This document shows, in pieces, positions 1 to 9,728 of a stretch of DNA of 64,000 bases. The first letter of the stretch is position 1. Each line of letters starts with the position of its first letter. This stretch comes from MGBC163016 sp964649145 (GTDB taxonomy: Bacteria; Actinomycetota; Coriobacteriia; Coriobacteriales; Eggerthellaceae), in NCBI GenBank assembly GCA_964649145.1, contig CAZYOQ010000001.1:55929-119928 (forward strand). The letters run 5' to 3'. The position numbers and the translations under genes were made by a program. The notes beneath the pieces are model-generated. The model saw only the letters and a list, made by a program, of their open reading frames with translations. It was not told the DNA's origin and ran no database searches.

Positions 1-2510
1 TTTATCTCAAGACGCAGTAAGGTGCGCAGGAAGTCGTCATAGATAACAGCTGTAAGGTTTTGGAAGGCATCATAGGCCTCGTTCTTGTATTCAACCAGAG
101 GGTCTCTCTGCCCAATGGCGCGAAGGCCAATACCAACTCTCAAGTAGTCCATTTCAGACAGATGCGCCATCCATCTAGTATCGATGACGCGCAAAAGAAC
201 CTGACTTGCAAGTTGTTTGGTAACTTCCTCGCCAAGAATGTTTGCCTTGGTCTTATAGATATTCGTGATGTATTCAGTCAGAGCCTCGCTTACAGCGTTA
301 GGATCTTCGTCATGATCAATGTCATCAACGCTGAAATCGTCGCGACCCGTCATGTTCGACACCCAAAGTTCTAGTGCCTTGACATCCCAATCGTCATACG
401 AGTCGCCAACAATAGTATCTGCAACTTCGGCTTCGACAGAATCGCTTATGATGCGATCCATGCGCTCGGTTATATCCTTGCCATCCAAAATCGAGTTACG
501 CTCGTTATAAATGGCTTTACGCTGCAGGTTCATAACGTCGTCGTATTCAAGAACTGTTTTTCTGGATGCAAAATGCATTGACTCGACTTGCCGCTGTGCC
601 CCTTCGATTGATTTAGACACCATTGACGCCTGAATCGGCATATCGTCCTCGATGCCGGTCTTCTTCATCATGTTCGAAATGGAATCCATTCGATTTCCGC
701 CGAACAGACGCATGAGGTCATCTTCAAGCGATAGGTAAAACTGCGTAACCCCTGGGTCGCCTTGACGACCAGAACGACCACGCAGCTGGTTGTCGATACG
801 CCTAGACTCATGACGCTCGGTACCAATCACACAAAGACCACCAGCGTCTATAACCTTCTTCTGTTCATTTGTACAGATTTCCTTAGCCGCATCCAAGGCA
901 TCCAAACGGTCTTGCTTACTTGGTGCGTCCTCTACCCTATCTCCATCCTCGTCGAATTCAGGAAGCGTCGGGTCAAACCCACGATCGCGAAGGATGTCAA
1001 GGGAGAGCATGTCTGGATTGCCACCGAGGATGATGTCTGTACCACGACCAGCCATATTGGTAGCGATGGTAACAGCTCCAAGACGCCCGGCCTGAGCAAC
1101 AATCGTAGCCTCTCGTTCATGATGCTTGGCGTTTAAGGTCTCATGTGGAATTCCTCGCTTGTCTAGAAGGCGCGAAAGCCTCTCGGAGTTTTCGATAGAA
1201 ACCGTGCCTATCAAACAAGGTTGCCCTACTTCGTGACGTTGGGCAATGTCATCTGCTACCGCATTGAACTTCGCATCGATAGTGCGATAGATAAGGTCAT
1301 TTCTATCGTCGCGAATAACCGGTTTGTTTGGAGGTATCGCAAAAACCGGCAAGTTGTAGATCTGCCTGAATTCGGCGTCCTCGGTCATAGCGGTACCAGT
1401 CATGCCGGAAAGCTTGTCGTATAAACGGAAGTAGTTCTGCAACGTGATGGTCGCAAGCGTTTGGTTCTCCTCCAAGACTCGCACGCCCTCTTTAGCCTCA
1501 AGCGCTTGATGGAGGCCTTCAGAATACCTTCTTCCTTCCATGATACGACCCGTGAACTCGTCTACGATCTTGACCTCTCCGTCCATGACTACATAGTCGA
1601 TGTCGCGATGGAATAAGAATTGCGCTTTCAGGGCTTGTTGCAAGTGGTTTGCAAGCTGGCCTGAAGGATCTGCATAGATATCTTCGATATCGAGCATGTT
1701 TTCGATGCGGTCAAGACCGACCTCTGTCGCGGCAATAGTCTTCTTTGCCTCATCCATCTCGAAATCTTCGCCTTGTTTCAGAGACGGCATCACAGCAGCA
1801 AACCTCTTATAGGTGTCTGCTGCACGACTTCCAGCACCTGAAATGATAAGAGGCGTCCTAGCCTCGTCGATGAGAATTGAGTCAACCTCGTCGACAATCG
1901 CGAAATGGTGTCCGCGCTGCATTCGCCCGTCGGCGCGCCCGACCATGTTGTCGCGCAAATAGTCGAAACCGAATTCCGAGTTCGTACCGTAGGTTACATC
2001 TGCCTTATAGGCTCTACGCTTAAGCTCCATAGGCATGCCATTTTGGATAAGGCCTACCTTCATGCCTAAAAACTCGTAAATGCGACCCATCCATTCAGAG
2101 TCGCGCTTGGCAAGGTAGTCGTTTACGGTAACTATATGAACATTATTGCCCGGAATGGCGTTCAAATATCCTGCCAAGGTAGATACAAGAGTTTTGCCTT
2201 CACCGGTTTTCATTTCGGCAATCTCGCCAGCGTTAAGAGCCATACCGCCTATCAGCTGCACGTCAAAATGGCGAAGCCCAATAGTGCGAACGGATGCCTC
2301 TCTGACTGCGGCAAAAGCCTCTGGCAAGATGCTTTCTAGCTTTTCACCGCCATCTAGGCGCTCTCTGAATATTTGGGTCATCTGACCTAGTTCTTCATCG
2401 CTTTTCGCCTGCATCTTAGGCTCAAGGGCGTTGATCGCATCAACAGTTCCCTGATGCTTCTTAAGTTGCTTGCCTTCTCCCATTGAAAGGACTTTGGATA
2501 GAAATCCCAT
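1..2510 (-). CDS. secA: Protein translocase ATPase SecA (C-terminus cut by window edge)
   Basis: SecA is the cytoplasmic ATPase that drives preproteins through SecYEG. The minus-strand frame opens at ATG 2510 (start MGFLSKVLS) behind an AAAGG-type ribosome site and stays open to base 1, giving about 836 residues. Translation shows the typical SecA order: N-terminal DEAD-like motor, preprotein cross-linking region, and second motor domain. The frame reaches ...RLEI at the window edge, so the last part of the protein, including any zinc-binding tail, lies outside. A plausible promoter in the 118 bp upstream is TTGAAG-N17-TAAATT. The gene upstream is a SARP regulator rather than the frequent hpf/raiA neighbour. 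The assignment is firm; only the C-terminus is unseen. Confidence 0.95.
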   Translation of the reverse strand, partial: MGFLSKVLSMGEGKQLKKHQGTVDAINALEPKMQAKSDEELGQMTQIFRERLDGGEKLESILPEAFAAVREASVRTIGLRHFDVQLIGGMALNAGEIAEMKTGEGKTLVSTLAGYLNAIPGNNVHIVTVNDYLAKRDSEWMGRIYEFLGMKVGLIQNGMPMELKRRAYKADVTYGTNSEFGFDYLRDNMVGRADGRMQRGHHFAIVDEVDSILIDEARTPLIISGAGSRAADTYKRFAAVMPSLKQGEDFEMDEAKKTIAATEVGLDRIENMLDIEDIYADPSGQLANHLQQALKAQFLFHRDIDYVVMDGEVKIVDEFTGRIMEGRRYSEGLHQALEAKEGVRVLEENQTLATITLQNYFRLYDKLSGMTGTAMTEDAEFRQIYNLPVFAIPPNKPVIRDDRNDLIYRTIDAKFNAVADDIAQRHEVGQPCLIGTVSIENSERLSRLLDKRGIPHETLNAKHHEREATIVAQAGRLGAVTIATNMAGRGTDIILGGNPDMLSLDILRDRGFDPTLPEFDEDGDRVEDAPSKQDRLDALDAAKEICTNEQKKVIDAGGLCVIGTERHESRRIDNQLRGRSGRQGDPGVTQFYLSLEDDLMRLFGGNRMDSISNMMKKTGIEDDMPIQASMVSKSIEGAQRQVESMHFASRKTVLEYDDVMNLQRKAIYNERNSILDGKDITERMDRIISDSVEAEVADTIVGDSYDDWDVKALELWVSNMTGRDDFSVDDIDHDEDPNAVSEALTEYITNIYKTKANILGEEVTKQLASQVLLRVIDTRWMAHLSEMDYLRVGIGLRAIGQRDPLVEYKNEAYDAFQNLTAVIYDDFLRTLLRLEI

Positions 2511-2628
2511 TTTCAACCTTTGCTCAAAATGTCTCAAATTTATTGCAGTTATTCTAACGCTTCAATAATGCACAAGACGAACAGATATAAACACGCCACA
2601 ATAAAAAATGCCTTGGCGCGTGACCGTA

Positions 2629-5256
2629 CTAGAAATCATGTTCCTCTTCAATTATCGACCGATAAAGATCCATGATCTTAAAAGAAGGGTCTATCCCCAT
2701 GTTTTCGCTAAGGTAGCGCCTACACTCGAAATATGTGTCCAGTGCGCTTGCTCTTTGGTCTGAAGCAATTTGCGCTGACATCAAGGCGATGTAGACGTCT
2801 TCTCGCGAAGGGTCTCGCCGCTTAGCCTCTCTTGCATACCATGTAGCCCCGCGCACCTCGCCATGCGCAAAAAGCCTGTTTGATGCTGCAACAAGCCCAT
2901 CAACTAGCTGGTCGCGATACATCTTTCGGGCAGCGTCGATATTCGGATTGCTTGTGACAGCGGGAAGAAGATCTTCTGCGAATCTGCCGCTCACCTTCTC
3001 ATACATCTCTTCCCACATAGACAAATCATCACGTCCAAACAAGAGCGCCCGGCAAAGATCCTCAAAATCATCAAGGTCACATGATACGTAGCGTGTATCA
3101 AGCCTGAATCCGTTTTGGGTGCGCAAAAGATACGGACACGAGTCTCCCACCGATAAGGATTTCTTCAAATAAGACCACACAACGTAAAGATTCTTGTTTG
3201 CTGCCTCGAAATCTGAATCTGGCCAAATCATTCTCACAAGCTTTTCACGAGAAATCTCTCGACCGTGATTTATTGACATTAAGGCAAGAAGAGATTTGGC
3301 TTTGTCTCTAGTAAGAATACGAACGTCTTGTCTTTTGTCGCCTATCCAACAATCAAGACCGCCGAAAAGCACTATAGAAAGGGTAGGTGTAGCTGCACGA
3401 AGGTTTGTAAGCTCTTTGGCCTTCATGGCATTCCTGCGAAACGGGTCTGGATGCGTTAATTCAAACTCGCCCTTTTTGCGCATACGCTCCTCTAGGCTTA
3501 CCTTCCACTTGCTTGACTGATAGTAGAGACTCATATCGATACGCCTCATGGCCGCAATATCCGAAATGCTGAAAGCGCGCTCGAATTTGAAGGGGTGTTT
3601 GTCGTTGCATTCTTCGATGACCTTGATCGCTAGATATTCTGGCCAGCTCAACTTCTCGCTGTCGCCGAAATTATCTAAAAACGAAATCGCTAGGTCTACT
3701 ACGCGCTCAACCATGCCCCACGTCTTAGACTCTTCGTCTAGGCCAGAGTCATCCAATAGAAGCCCTTTTAACACCATCACTCCGCAAAAGATAAGGGTTC
3801 GCACCTTGAAAGGGTCACTTTGAGCCGGCTCCAAAGCGCTCAAGTGCTCTTTTAGTGCTGCATCGAATCTATCTAGATTTGAGCCGGCTGTTTCCATAAG
3901 CTCTAAGGCAAGCTCAAAATCAAGTGGGGCATCAATAAAGACGCTAGCTGCGCGTCCATTTCCCAAAAGCTTTTCAGTCGACCGTAGAGCGATATTCGAA
4001 GGCTGGTTTTTGGATTTATAAGACGGGTCTTCAGTTAAAAGCAGCATCAAATTGCATGCGCCTTTCGTCTGCCATTCAGACGAAAGCGAGTTATTTGCCT
4101 TTAAACAATATCGCTTTGCGCTATCTTCGTCGCCTAGGATATACGTAGACCAGGCAGCTATCGTGAGAATGTCGGATGCAAGCTTGCTCTTTTTCGCCAG
4201 GCATTTATCAGCAAGCTTCAAATAAGACATAGGCTCTGGCATAAAGGCTATTTTCCATCCATTTATTGCCGCCCATTGGCACAGGGCATCACCTTTGCTA
4301 TATGAACACATAAATTCTGCAGCTCTAGCACAGTCACCCTTCTCTAGAAGCTTGTTTGCGAAAAGAGAGGCCGCATCCCCTCTAGCTTCTTCTAAAAACC
4401 CGTCAGAAAATACATCTATATCACCACCGAATGCTTTTGTGATGTCTGTAACACTTAAACCCATTGCCTGATATGAATCGTTTCTGATATCGATTCCTAG
4501 ATACGGATATTCTTTTGCAAGGTATCCGATATCATCCTCAAATGCGCTAGGTCGAAGAAAAGCCGCTAGCTCACTTATGTCGCCTTGGCCAAAAAGAAGC
4601 ACCAAGAAGGCCGCACACTTAAGAGACGTCGGTAATTTCTCTTGTGCTATGCCTGCGATCACCTTCTCGCACTTACCATCACTCCAAACATACGAAGGGG
4701 TCATCCATTGCTTACCAAAGGATGCGAAATCTTCTACAGCAATTCCCCTCAAGCGCTCTATCTCGATCTCTTCTTCGTTTAAAAGCAAATCGCTAGCATG
4801 CAAGCGTATGCAATCAAGATCGAGTACCGAAGAAACATCGTTTGACGGAGTGCAACAAATGATGATCTCGCAGTTCTTTTCAAGGACTTGGCTCACGAAG
4901 TCACTCAATGCCTGACATCGCTCAAAGTCAAGTTGAGGCAAATCGTCGCAAACGAGAAGCCTCGCATTTGCGTCACATTCAAAAATAGAAGCGGCTAGAT
5001 TTCCCTCATCAAGGTCACGTATAAAGCACGGAGACGAACATTTAACCCAGAAAACATGCTTAAACTCAAAAACTATCTGGGCATACTCATAGGCCAAAGA
5101 GCTTTTGCCATAGCCTCCCGGAGCAATAATGCACCTTGGCAAGCGACGGTCATTCAACAATCTTGCCGTCAAACTTGGACGAAGATTATGCTTAGTAGCA
5201 ACAATCCCACTTGGACGAATCCCCCTGCAATTACAATTCTCGATAAAACTAGGCAT
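2629..5256 (-). CDS. SARP/BTAD transcriptional regulator with N-terminal P-loop ATPase domain
   Basis: This is a large regulator of about 875 residues. A Walker A motif (APGGYGKSS, residues 45-53) starts a STAND/LuxR-type NTPase region, with a hydrophobic-DD Walker B-like stretch near residue 100. The middle is helical and TPR-like. The C-terminal 250 residues are an OmpR-type winged helix (from about 625) followed by a BTAD domain, the architecture of SARP activators. The frame extends to 5391, but I chose ATG 5256 because AAAGGG lies 6 nt upstream and the extra 45 residues look non-coding. The 172 bp upstream contains three TGTACA palindromes, suggesting an operator. Target genes are unknown. 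Neither neighbour, rsfS or secA, is an obvious target. Confidence 0.85.
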   Translation of the reverse strand: MPSFIENCNCRGIRPSGIVATKHNLRPSLTARLLNDRRLPRCIIAPGGYGKSSLAYEYAQIVFEFKHVFWVKCSSPCFIRDLDEGNLAASIFECDANARLLVCDDLPQLDFERCQALSDFVSQVLEKNCEIIICCTPSNDVSSVLDLDCIRLHASDLLLNEEEIEIERLRGIAVEDFASFGKQWMTPSYVWSDGKCEKVIAGIAQEKLPTSLKCAAFLVLLFGQGDISELAAFLRPSAFEDDIGYLAKEYPYLGIDIRNDSYQAMGLSVTDITKAFGGDIDVFSDGFLEEARGDAASLFANKLLEKGDCARAAEFMCSYSKGDALCQWAAINGWKIAFMPEPMSYLKLADKCLAKKSKLASDILTIAAWSTYILGDEDSAKRYCLKANNSLSSEWQTKGACNLMLLLTEDPSYKSKNQPSNIALRSTEKLLGNGRAASVFIDAPLDFELALELMETAGSNLDRFDAALKEHLSALEPAQSDPFKVRTLIFCGVMVLKGLLLDDSGLDEESKTWGMVERVVDLAISFLDNFGDSEKLSWPEYLAIKVIEECNDKHPFKFERAFSISDIAAMRRIDMSLYYQSSKWKVSLEERMRKKGEFELTHPDPFRRNAMKAKELTNLRAATPTLSIVLFGGLDCWIGDKRQDVRILTRDKAKSLLALMSINHGREISREKLVRMIWPDSDFEAANKNLYVVWSYLKKSLSVGDSCPYLLRTQNGFRLDTRYVSCDLDDFEDLCRALLFGRDDLSMWEEMYEKVSGRFAEDLLPAVTSNPNIDAARKMYRDQLVDGLVAASNRLFAHGEVRGATWYAREAKRRDPSREDVYIALMSAQIASDQRASALDTYFECRRYLSENMGIDPSFKIMDLYRSIIEEEHDF

Positions 5257-5375
5257 AACAGACCCTTTCGCCAAATTAAAATGAATGGGTCTATAGGCTA
5301 AAAGCAGGTAACTTGCAGCGCAAATTTGACATGCGCATTTTGATGAAGATGAAACAGCTCCCGAAATGCGGAAAC

Positions 5376-5415
5376 TGTACAAAAAAGACAAATTATTTTT
5401 TGTACATTTTGTACA
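5376..5415. promoter_or_regulatory. Cluster of three TGTACA palindromes upstream of the SARP gene
   Basis: TGTACA occurs at 5376-5381, 5401-5406 and 5410-5415 in the AT-rich gap between rsfS and the SARP regulator. The last two form a dyad TTGTACA-TTT-TGTACAA. A 6-bp palindrome three times in 40 bp, placed before a regulator gene, looks like an operator, perhaps autoregulatory. A weak terminator is the alternative, but the stem is AT-rich. Confidence 0.45.
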
Positions 5416-5427
5416 AGAAAAAAATCG

Positions 5428-5871
5428 TCAATTCTCAAGCTTTTTCTTTGCTTTTGCGATGATGTCTGCGATTCGATCGGAATATTGAAGGTTCTCAAAA
5501 CCTTCCTCGGCTGAAAGATCTATTATCGCAGCCTCGTTCCAAAGCGATTCGAGGCGGTAGTAGTCGCGCGTGTCGTGCTGGAAAACATGAACTACTATGC
5601 TACCGTAATCGAGAAGCGACCAAGAGCCATCGCTTGAAAGCTCGCGATTGCTAGGCCTCATCTCGAAGTCCTCGCGAAGCACGTCTTCGACCTCGTCGAT
5701 GATTGCATCCACCTGTCTGGGATTTGAGGCCGAGACTATAACGAAGTAGTCAGTAATACCAATGAGGTCGCGAACTTCCTGAACCATAATATCTGTGGCC
5801 TTCTTCTTGTCTGCGGCACGAGCCGCCGATATCGCCGCACTTCTCGCAACGTCATTTTTGGAACTGACCAT
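5428..5871 (-). CDS. rsfS: Ribosome silencing factor RsfS (YbeB/Iojap family)
   Basis: RsfS binds ribosomal protein L14 (uL14) and blocks subunit joining when nutrients are scarce. The 147-residue protein has the Iojap core: a DYFVIVSA strand, the ...RQVDAIIDEVED helix, a W-x-LLDYGSIVVHVF segment and the DYYRLESLW ending. The start ATG at 5871 has GGAGGAATAA directly before it. The gene follows nadD and yqeK, the usual order in Gram-positive bacteria. The C-terminus carries about 30 residues beyond the core, ending in a lysine-rich helix. Confidence 0.95.
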   Translation of the reverse strand: MVSSKNDVARSAAISAARAADKKKATDIMVQEVRDLIGITDYFVIVSASNPRQVDAIIDEVEDVLREDFEMRPSNRELSSDGSWSLLDYGSIVVHVFQHDTRDYYRLESLWNEAAIIDLSAEEGFENLQYSDRIADIIAKAKKKLEN

Positions 5872-5936
5872 TTATTCCTCCGTGTCTCATCAATTCATAC
5901 ATCCAAATAAGTTATGCACCCAAGCAATAATACCTT

Positions 5937-6662
5937 CTAGGCCATATTGTCTCTGGTTTTCACACCTTGGACGTTTTTCGCCTTGGCTCTTTTTTTGGCA
6001 CCACGCAATCGCTTAAGGCAGCAATCATTCCAAATGCGTATTGTTTCTGGATGAAGCGGCCGGGCACGCATTATGAGGGAATCCGTCCAGAACTTATATA
6101 CCTCAAAATAAAGCTCATCAAGCTTTAACTTTCCTATCATTGACTGGAGATTTTCGAGCCCGTCGAAATTCCGCCCTGGCTCGATCGCATCTGCGACATA
6201 GATGACTTTGTCCAAATCCGACATATTTAGGCATGCGGTTGTGTGTACCTTGATCGCATGAATTACGTCATCGGGGATATTGGGAAATTGTCTAGCAAGT
6301 GCGCTTGCGGCACTTATACCGTGGATAACCTCAGGCATGTTGTTCAAAACCCACTCGCCAATCTCGCCTTCTATCCCAAGCTCACAGACGCGCACTCTAA
6401 TTTGGTCGTCGTCCATCCCCTTGTCCCAGTCGTGCAAAAGCCCTGCCAGGCGCGCAGCAGAGGCATCTAAACCATAGACCTGTGCAAGATAGACTGCAGT
6501 GTCACAGACGCCTTCAATGTGACGCAAGCGCTTCTTGCTCACACGCCCTTCAAGCTGTTTGTGCATAGCATCATAAAATTCATCGCTTAACGCATCCATT
6601 TCGCTAAGAGAGCTCATGGATTCGTCCTTTTCGGGCTTTTCACTTTTGCTTATATCAATCAT
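5937..6662 (-). CDS. yqeK: HD-domain hydrolase of the YqeK family (probable Ap4A hydrolase)
   Basis: YqeK proteins are metal-dependent HD phosphohydrolases that split diadenosine tetraphosphate symmetrically. The 241-residue protein shows H-x-EGVCDTA, the HD pair in GLLHDWDKG and a later IHGISAA plus VHTTA histidine pair, in the family order. An N-terminal stretch of about 35 acidic residues precedes the domain. Its ATG overlaps the nadD stop (ATGATTGA), and AAAAAGG lies 8 nt upstream, so the two are translationally coupled. The C-terminus is basic and lysine-rich. The nadD-yqeK-rsfS order supports the call. Confidence 0.9.
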   Translation of the reverse strand: MIDISKSEKPEKDESMSSLSEMDALSDEFYDAMHKQLEGRVSKKRLRHIEGVCDTAVYLAQVYGLDASAARLAGLLHDWDKGMDDDQIRVRVCELGIEGEIGEWVLNNMPEVIHGISAASALARQFPNIPDDVIHAIKVHTTACLNMSDLDKVIYVADAIEPGRNFDGLENLQSMIGKLKLDELYFEVYKFWTDSLIMRARPLHPETIRIWNDCCLKRLRGAKKRAKAKNVQGVKTRDNMA

Positions 6663-7290
6663 GGTAAAGGCCTTTTTCTTCTATATATTCAGCAACCCTT
6701 TGAGGCAGAAATTTACTGACGTCTGCGCATGTTCGCAGTCTTTTCCTTATTTCTGAAGACGAGACATCCATGCGATCTGCAGGAATAGTGTGCAGCCTAG
6801 CCTCCATCTCACTTGCAACTTGATTGACACTTAACTCGGAATCGGAAGAGCGCATAAGTACTGCGAAATCGACCAGTTTTACCAGTTCTTGCGCCCTGCG
6901 CCATTTCGGCAGTGTCAAAAAAGCGTCGCTTCCAATTATGAAATAAGGCGGCGTCTCCAAATCATTTTCACCTAGAAGTTCTTCAACAGTATCTATCGTG
7001 TAGGAGGCACCTTGGCGCCTAGCCTCTATATCGCTTACCGCAAGGCCATCTTCACCAAGCACCGCAAGCTTACACATCTCCAGTCTGTCTTCTATACTTG
7101 CAAGCTTGTTTTCCAACTTGAACGGTGGTCTAGCAGCCGGAATAATCAAAACCTCATCTAGACCTAATGTGTCACGAGCCACAAGTGCGCAATGTATGTG
7201 ACCCAAATGAATTGGGTCGAAAGTACCTCCAAGCAAACCAACTTTGTAACCGGGTTTCAAGGAGCTTAGATCACTCACGGATTTGACCAT
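6655..7290 (-). CDS. nadD: Nicotinate-nucleotide adenylyltransferase
   Basis: NadD adenylates nicotinate mononucleotide in NAD synthesis. The protein of about 211 residues has the nucleotidyltransferase signature GGTFDPIHLGH near residue 24 and the late ISSxxIR-like motif (VSSSEIRKRL) that binds ATP phosphates. The frame opens with GTG at 7293, next to ATG at 7290; neither has ideal Shine-Dalgarno spacing (AAGG lies 2 nt before the ATG), so translation may depend on coupling with proA, whose end it overlaps. The 3' end overlaps the yqeK start. Confidence 0.95.
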   Translation of the reverse strand: MVKSVSDLSSLKPGYKVGLLGGTFDPIHLGHIHCALVARDTLGLDEVLIIPAARPPFKLENKLASIEDRLEMCKLAVLGEDGLAVSDIEARRQGASYTIDTVEELLGENDLETPPYFIIGSDAFLTLPKWRRAQELVKLVDFAVLMRSSDSELSVNQVASEMEARLHTIPADRMDVSSSEIRKRLRTCADVSKFLPQRVAEYIEEKGLYHD

Positions 7291-8572
7291 CACCTTCGAG
7301 CACGTACTTCGAGGACGTCAAAGCTTTTAGGGCAAAAGGACCCCTTACATGCAGCTTTTGAGTAGAGATACCTATTTCTGCACCAAGACCGAATTGGCCA
7401 CCATCGGTAAAAGCTGTTGATGCGTTCGCATAAACAGCTGCGGAATCGACGCATTTCAAGAAAAGATCTATCGCCTGCCTGTCGGTTGCAACAATGGATT
7501 CAGAGTGGTGCGTACCATAATGGTTGATGTGCGCAATAGCCTCCTCTACACTATCAACGCACTTGACAGCTAGTTCAGGACCTAGGTACTCGGTTGCCCA
7601 GTCGTACTCGGTGGCAGGCTCAAAGAGAAGGTTTACGCCCGCGCGCCCTGCTGTGTCAGCCGTCCAAGAAGCTGAGGCGAGCGCCTCCTCGTCGCAGTGC
7701 AAGACCACTCCCTTTTCTGCGAGCCTTGAAAAGGTCTCAGGGAGGAAGGCTCGCGCAATCGAGCGGTCGACCAAAAGCGTCTCGGCGGCGTTGCACACGC
7801 CAAAACGCCTGCACTTCGCATTCAGGATGATTTCGCGCGCCTTGTCTAAGTCGGCCGAGGCATGCACATACACATGGCAATTGCCCGTACCCGTCTCTAT
7901 AACAGGCACCTTAGATGTTTCCACGCAATGTTTAATAAGCCCAGCCCCACCACGCGGAATAAGGACGTCAACTATGCCATGAAGTTGCATAAGTGCATCT
8001 GTTGCGCTGCGGTCTCGAGAAGAGATGTTCTGAATGCTGTGTTCAGGAAGACCTGCCTCACTGGCAGCCCGAGACAAAACGTCAGAAATAGCCTTATTGG
8101 AATTAAAGGCAAGGCTTCCCCCGCGAAGTACGCAAGCGTTTCCCGACTTTATGCAAATTCCTGCAGCATCGGCCGTGACATTTGGCCTGGCCTCAAAAAC
8201 AATAGCCACAACACCTAAAGGTACGCTCACGCGCTTTAGATTGATGCCATTGTATAAAACACGCTCTTCAAGAACGTCTCCCAAAGGATCGTCCAAATCG
8301 GACAGCGCAAGCAGAGCATCTGCCATATCATTTATTCGGCCAGAATCGAGCATAAGCCTATCGAGCAAAGATTCTTTAACACCTTGGTCTTTAGCCGATT
8401 CCATGTCGGCCTTATTAGCCTTTAAGATATGCGGCGTTTCATCGCGCAAAGCCCAAGCCATCGCACAAAGCGCTCTATTTCGCGTTTCTATAGATGTGGT
8501 GGCAAGCTTCGTGCTGGCCTCTTTAGCCTCACAAGCAAGCTCTTCTACTACCTTCGCAAGGTCTTCGCTCAA
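7271..8572 (-). CDS. proA: Gamma-glutamyl phosphate reductase (TTG start)
   Basis: ProA reduces gamma-glutamyl phosphate to glutamate semialdehyde in proline synthesis. It is an aldehyde-dehydrogenase-fold enzyme; the catalytic cysteine is visible in FGVCNAAE, with the family motifs VVAIVFEARPNVT and GTGNCHVYVH. The frame extends upstream to 8698, but this would run about 100 bp into proB. I place the start at TTG 8572 (LSEDLAK), which has AAGGGGG about 8 nt upstream and gives 433 residues, close to the usual size. The gene follows proB after 22 bp. Confidence 0.95.
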   Translation of the reverse strand: MSEDLAKVVEELACEAKEASTKLATTSIETRNRALCAMAWALRDETPHILKANKADMESAKDQGVKESLLDRLMLDSGRINDMADALLALSDLDDPLGDVLEERVLYNGINLKRVSVPLGVVAIVFEARPNVTADAAGICIKSGNACVLRGGSLAFNSNKAISDVLSRAASEAGLPEHSIQNISSRDRSATDALMQLHGIVDVLIPRGGAGLIKHCVETSKVPVIETGTGNCHVYVHASADLDKAREIILNAKCRRFGVCNAAETLLVDRSIARAFLPETFSRLAEKGVVLHCDEEALASASWTADTAGRAGVNLLFEPATEYDWATEYLGPELAVKCVDSVEEAIAHINHYGTHHSESIVATDRQAIDLFLKCVDSAAVYANASTAFTDGGQFGLGAEIGISTQKLHVRGPFALKALTSSKYVLEGDGQIRE

Positions 8573-8594
8573 TTTTTGCGCCCCCTTAAAAACA

Positions 8595-9728
8595 TTACTC
8601 GAATAGTACCAAGTGGTCGCGATGAATAACAGGTGTTTCAGCCAAGGACGACAATATCTTGTTTTTTGAAAGCTCTTCGCTTGACTTGCCCATGCCAAGC
8701 TCCACGATATCTCCAGGGGACGAGACTATGCCTCTAGCAATTGTCATACCGCTAACGTCTTTCACATCCACGATATCCCTCTCGTCGAAATTGCCTTCGA
8801 CCCCTGTTACACCTACACACAAAAGCGACTTGCCCTGAGAGATAAGTGCTCTTTTAGCACCTTCATCTATGATTATGGCTCCTCTAGCGGAATCGGCAAG
8901 AGCAATCCAAAGCTTCTTGGGGCTAATCTCATGCGCACGTCCCTTAACTTTGAAAATGGTTCCAGGACATTTGCCCGAAGCTGTTTCGACAATCGCATCG
9001 GGCGCTTTGCCGTTTATTATGGCCATCGTGATACCTGCAGCCATCATCACGCGCGCCGCTCGCACCTTTGTTAGCATCCCGCCCGATCCAGCCACACTGC
9101 CAGCACCATCAGATGCGGCCATTATCTGAGGCGTAACCTTATCGACCTCTCGCAGAAGGCGAGCGCCTGAATCGGTTTTTGGGTTCGCATCATATAGTCC
9201 ATCAATGTCGGAGGCGAGAACCAAGAGGTCTGCGCCTATCAGGCAAGCTACAAGCGCAGCTAGGCTGTCATTGTCGCCGAACTTTATCTGTTCGACAGAG
9301 ACCGTATCGTTTTCGTTAACTATTGGAACAACCCCTAATTCAAACAGGCGATCTAGCGTGTCTCTTGCATGCAAATACGCCTGCCTATCAGCCGTGTCTC
9401 TGCGCGTAAGCAGAATCTGAGAAGTAACTATGCCATGTGAGCCAAAGGCCTCAGAATAAGCACCCACAAGCTCGCTTTGCCCAACCGATGCCGCAGCCTG
9501 CAAAGTTGGCATATCTTTAGGGCGCTTCTTGATTCCAAGTTTCCCAAGCCCGCACGCAATAGAGCCCGAGGTGACTAAAACGACCTGCCAGCCTTCCCCC
9601 ACTAGAAAAGAAAGCTGTCTAGCAAGGTCGTCAATATAAGCATTATCTATAGAACTATCAGATGTCGTTACAGTAGAAGAACCCACTTTCACGACTAAGC
9701 GCCTGCATTTCGCCCCAGAACGTTGCAT
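8595..9728 (-). CDS. proB: Glutamate 5-kinase
   Basis: ProB phosphorylates glutamate in the first step of proline synthesis. The 377-residue protein has the amino-acid kinase start VVKVGSSTVT, the NENDTVS substrate motif, the GxGGMLTKVRAA loop and a C-terminal PUA domain from about residue 280. Its ATG abuts the obgE stop (TAGATG), so expression is probably coupled to obgE. proB and proA are adjacent. Confidence 0.96.
   Translation of the reverse strand: MQRSGAKCRRLVVKVGSSTVTTSDSSIDNAYIDDLARQLSFLVGEGWQVVLVTSGSIACGLGKLGIKKRPKDMPTLQAAASVGQSELVGAYSEAFGSHGIVTSQILLTRRDTADRQAYLHARDTLDRLFELGVVPIVNENDTVSVEQIKFGDNDSLAALVACLIGADLLVLASDIDGLYDANPKTDSGARLLREVDKVTPQIMAASDGAGSVAGSGGMLTKVRAARVMMAAGITMAIINGKAPDAIVETASGKCPGTIFKVKGRAHEISPKKLWIALADSARGAIIIDEGAKRALISQGKSLLCVGVTGVEGNFDERDIVDVKDVSGMTIARGIVSSPGDIVELGMGKSSEELSKNKILSSLAETPVIHRDHLVLFE

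Noticed and set aside
7524..8606. Plus-strand frames inside proA, and similar long antisense frames elsewhere
   Set aside because: They mirror strong minus-strand genes, have no ribosome sites and show no recognisable protein features.
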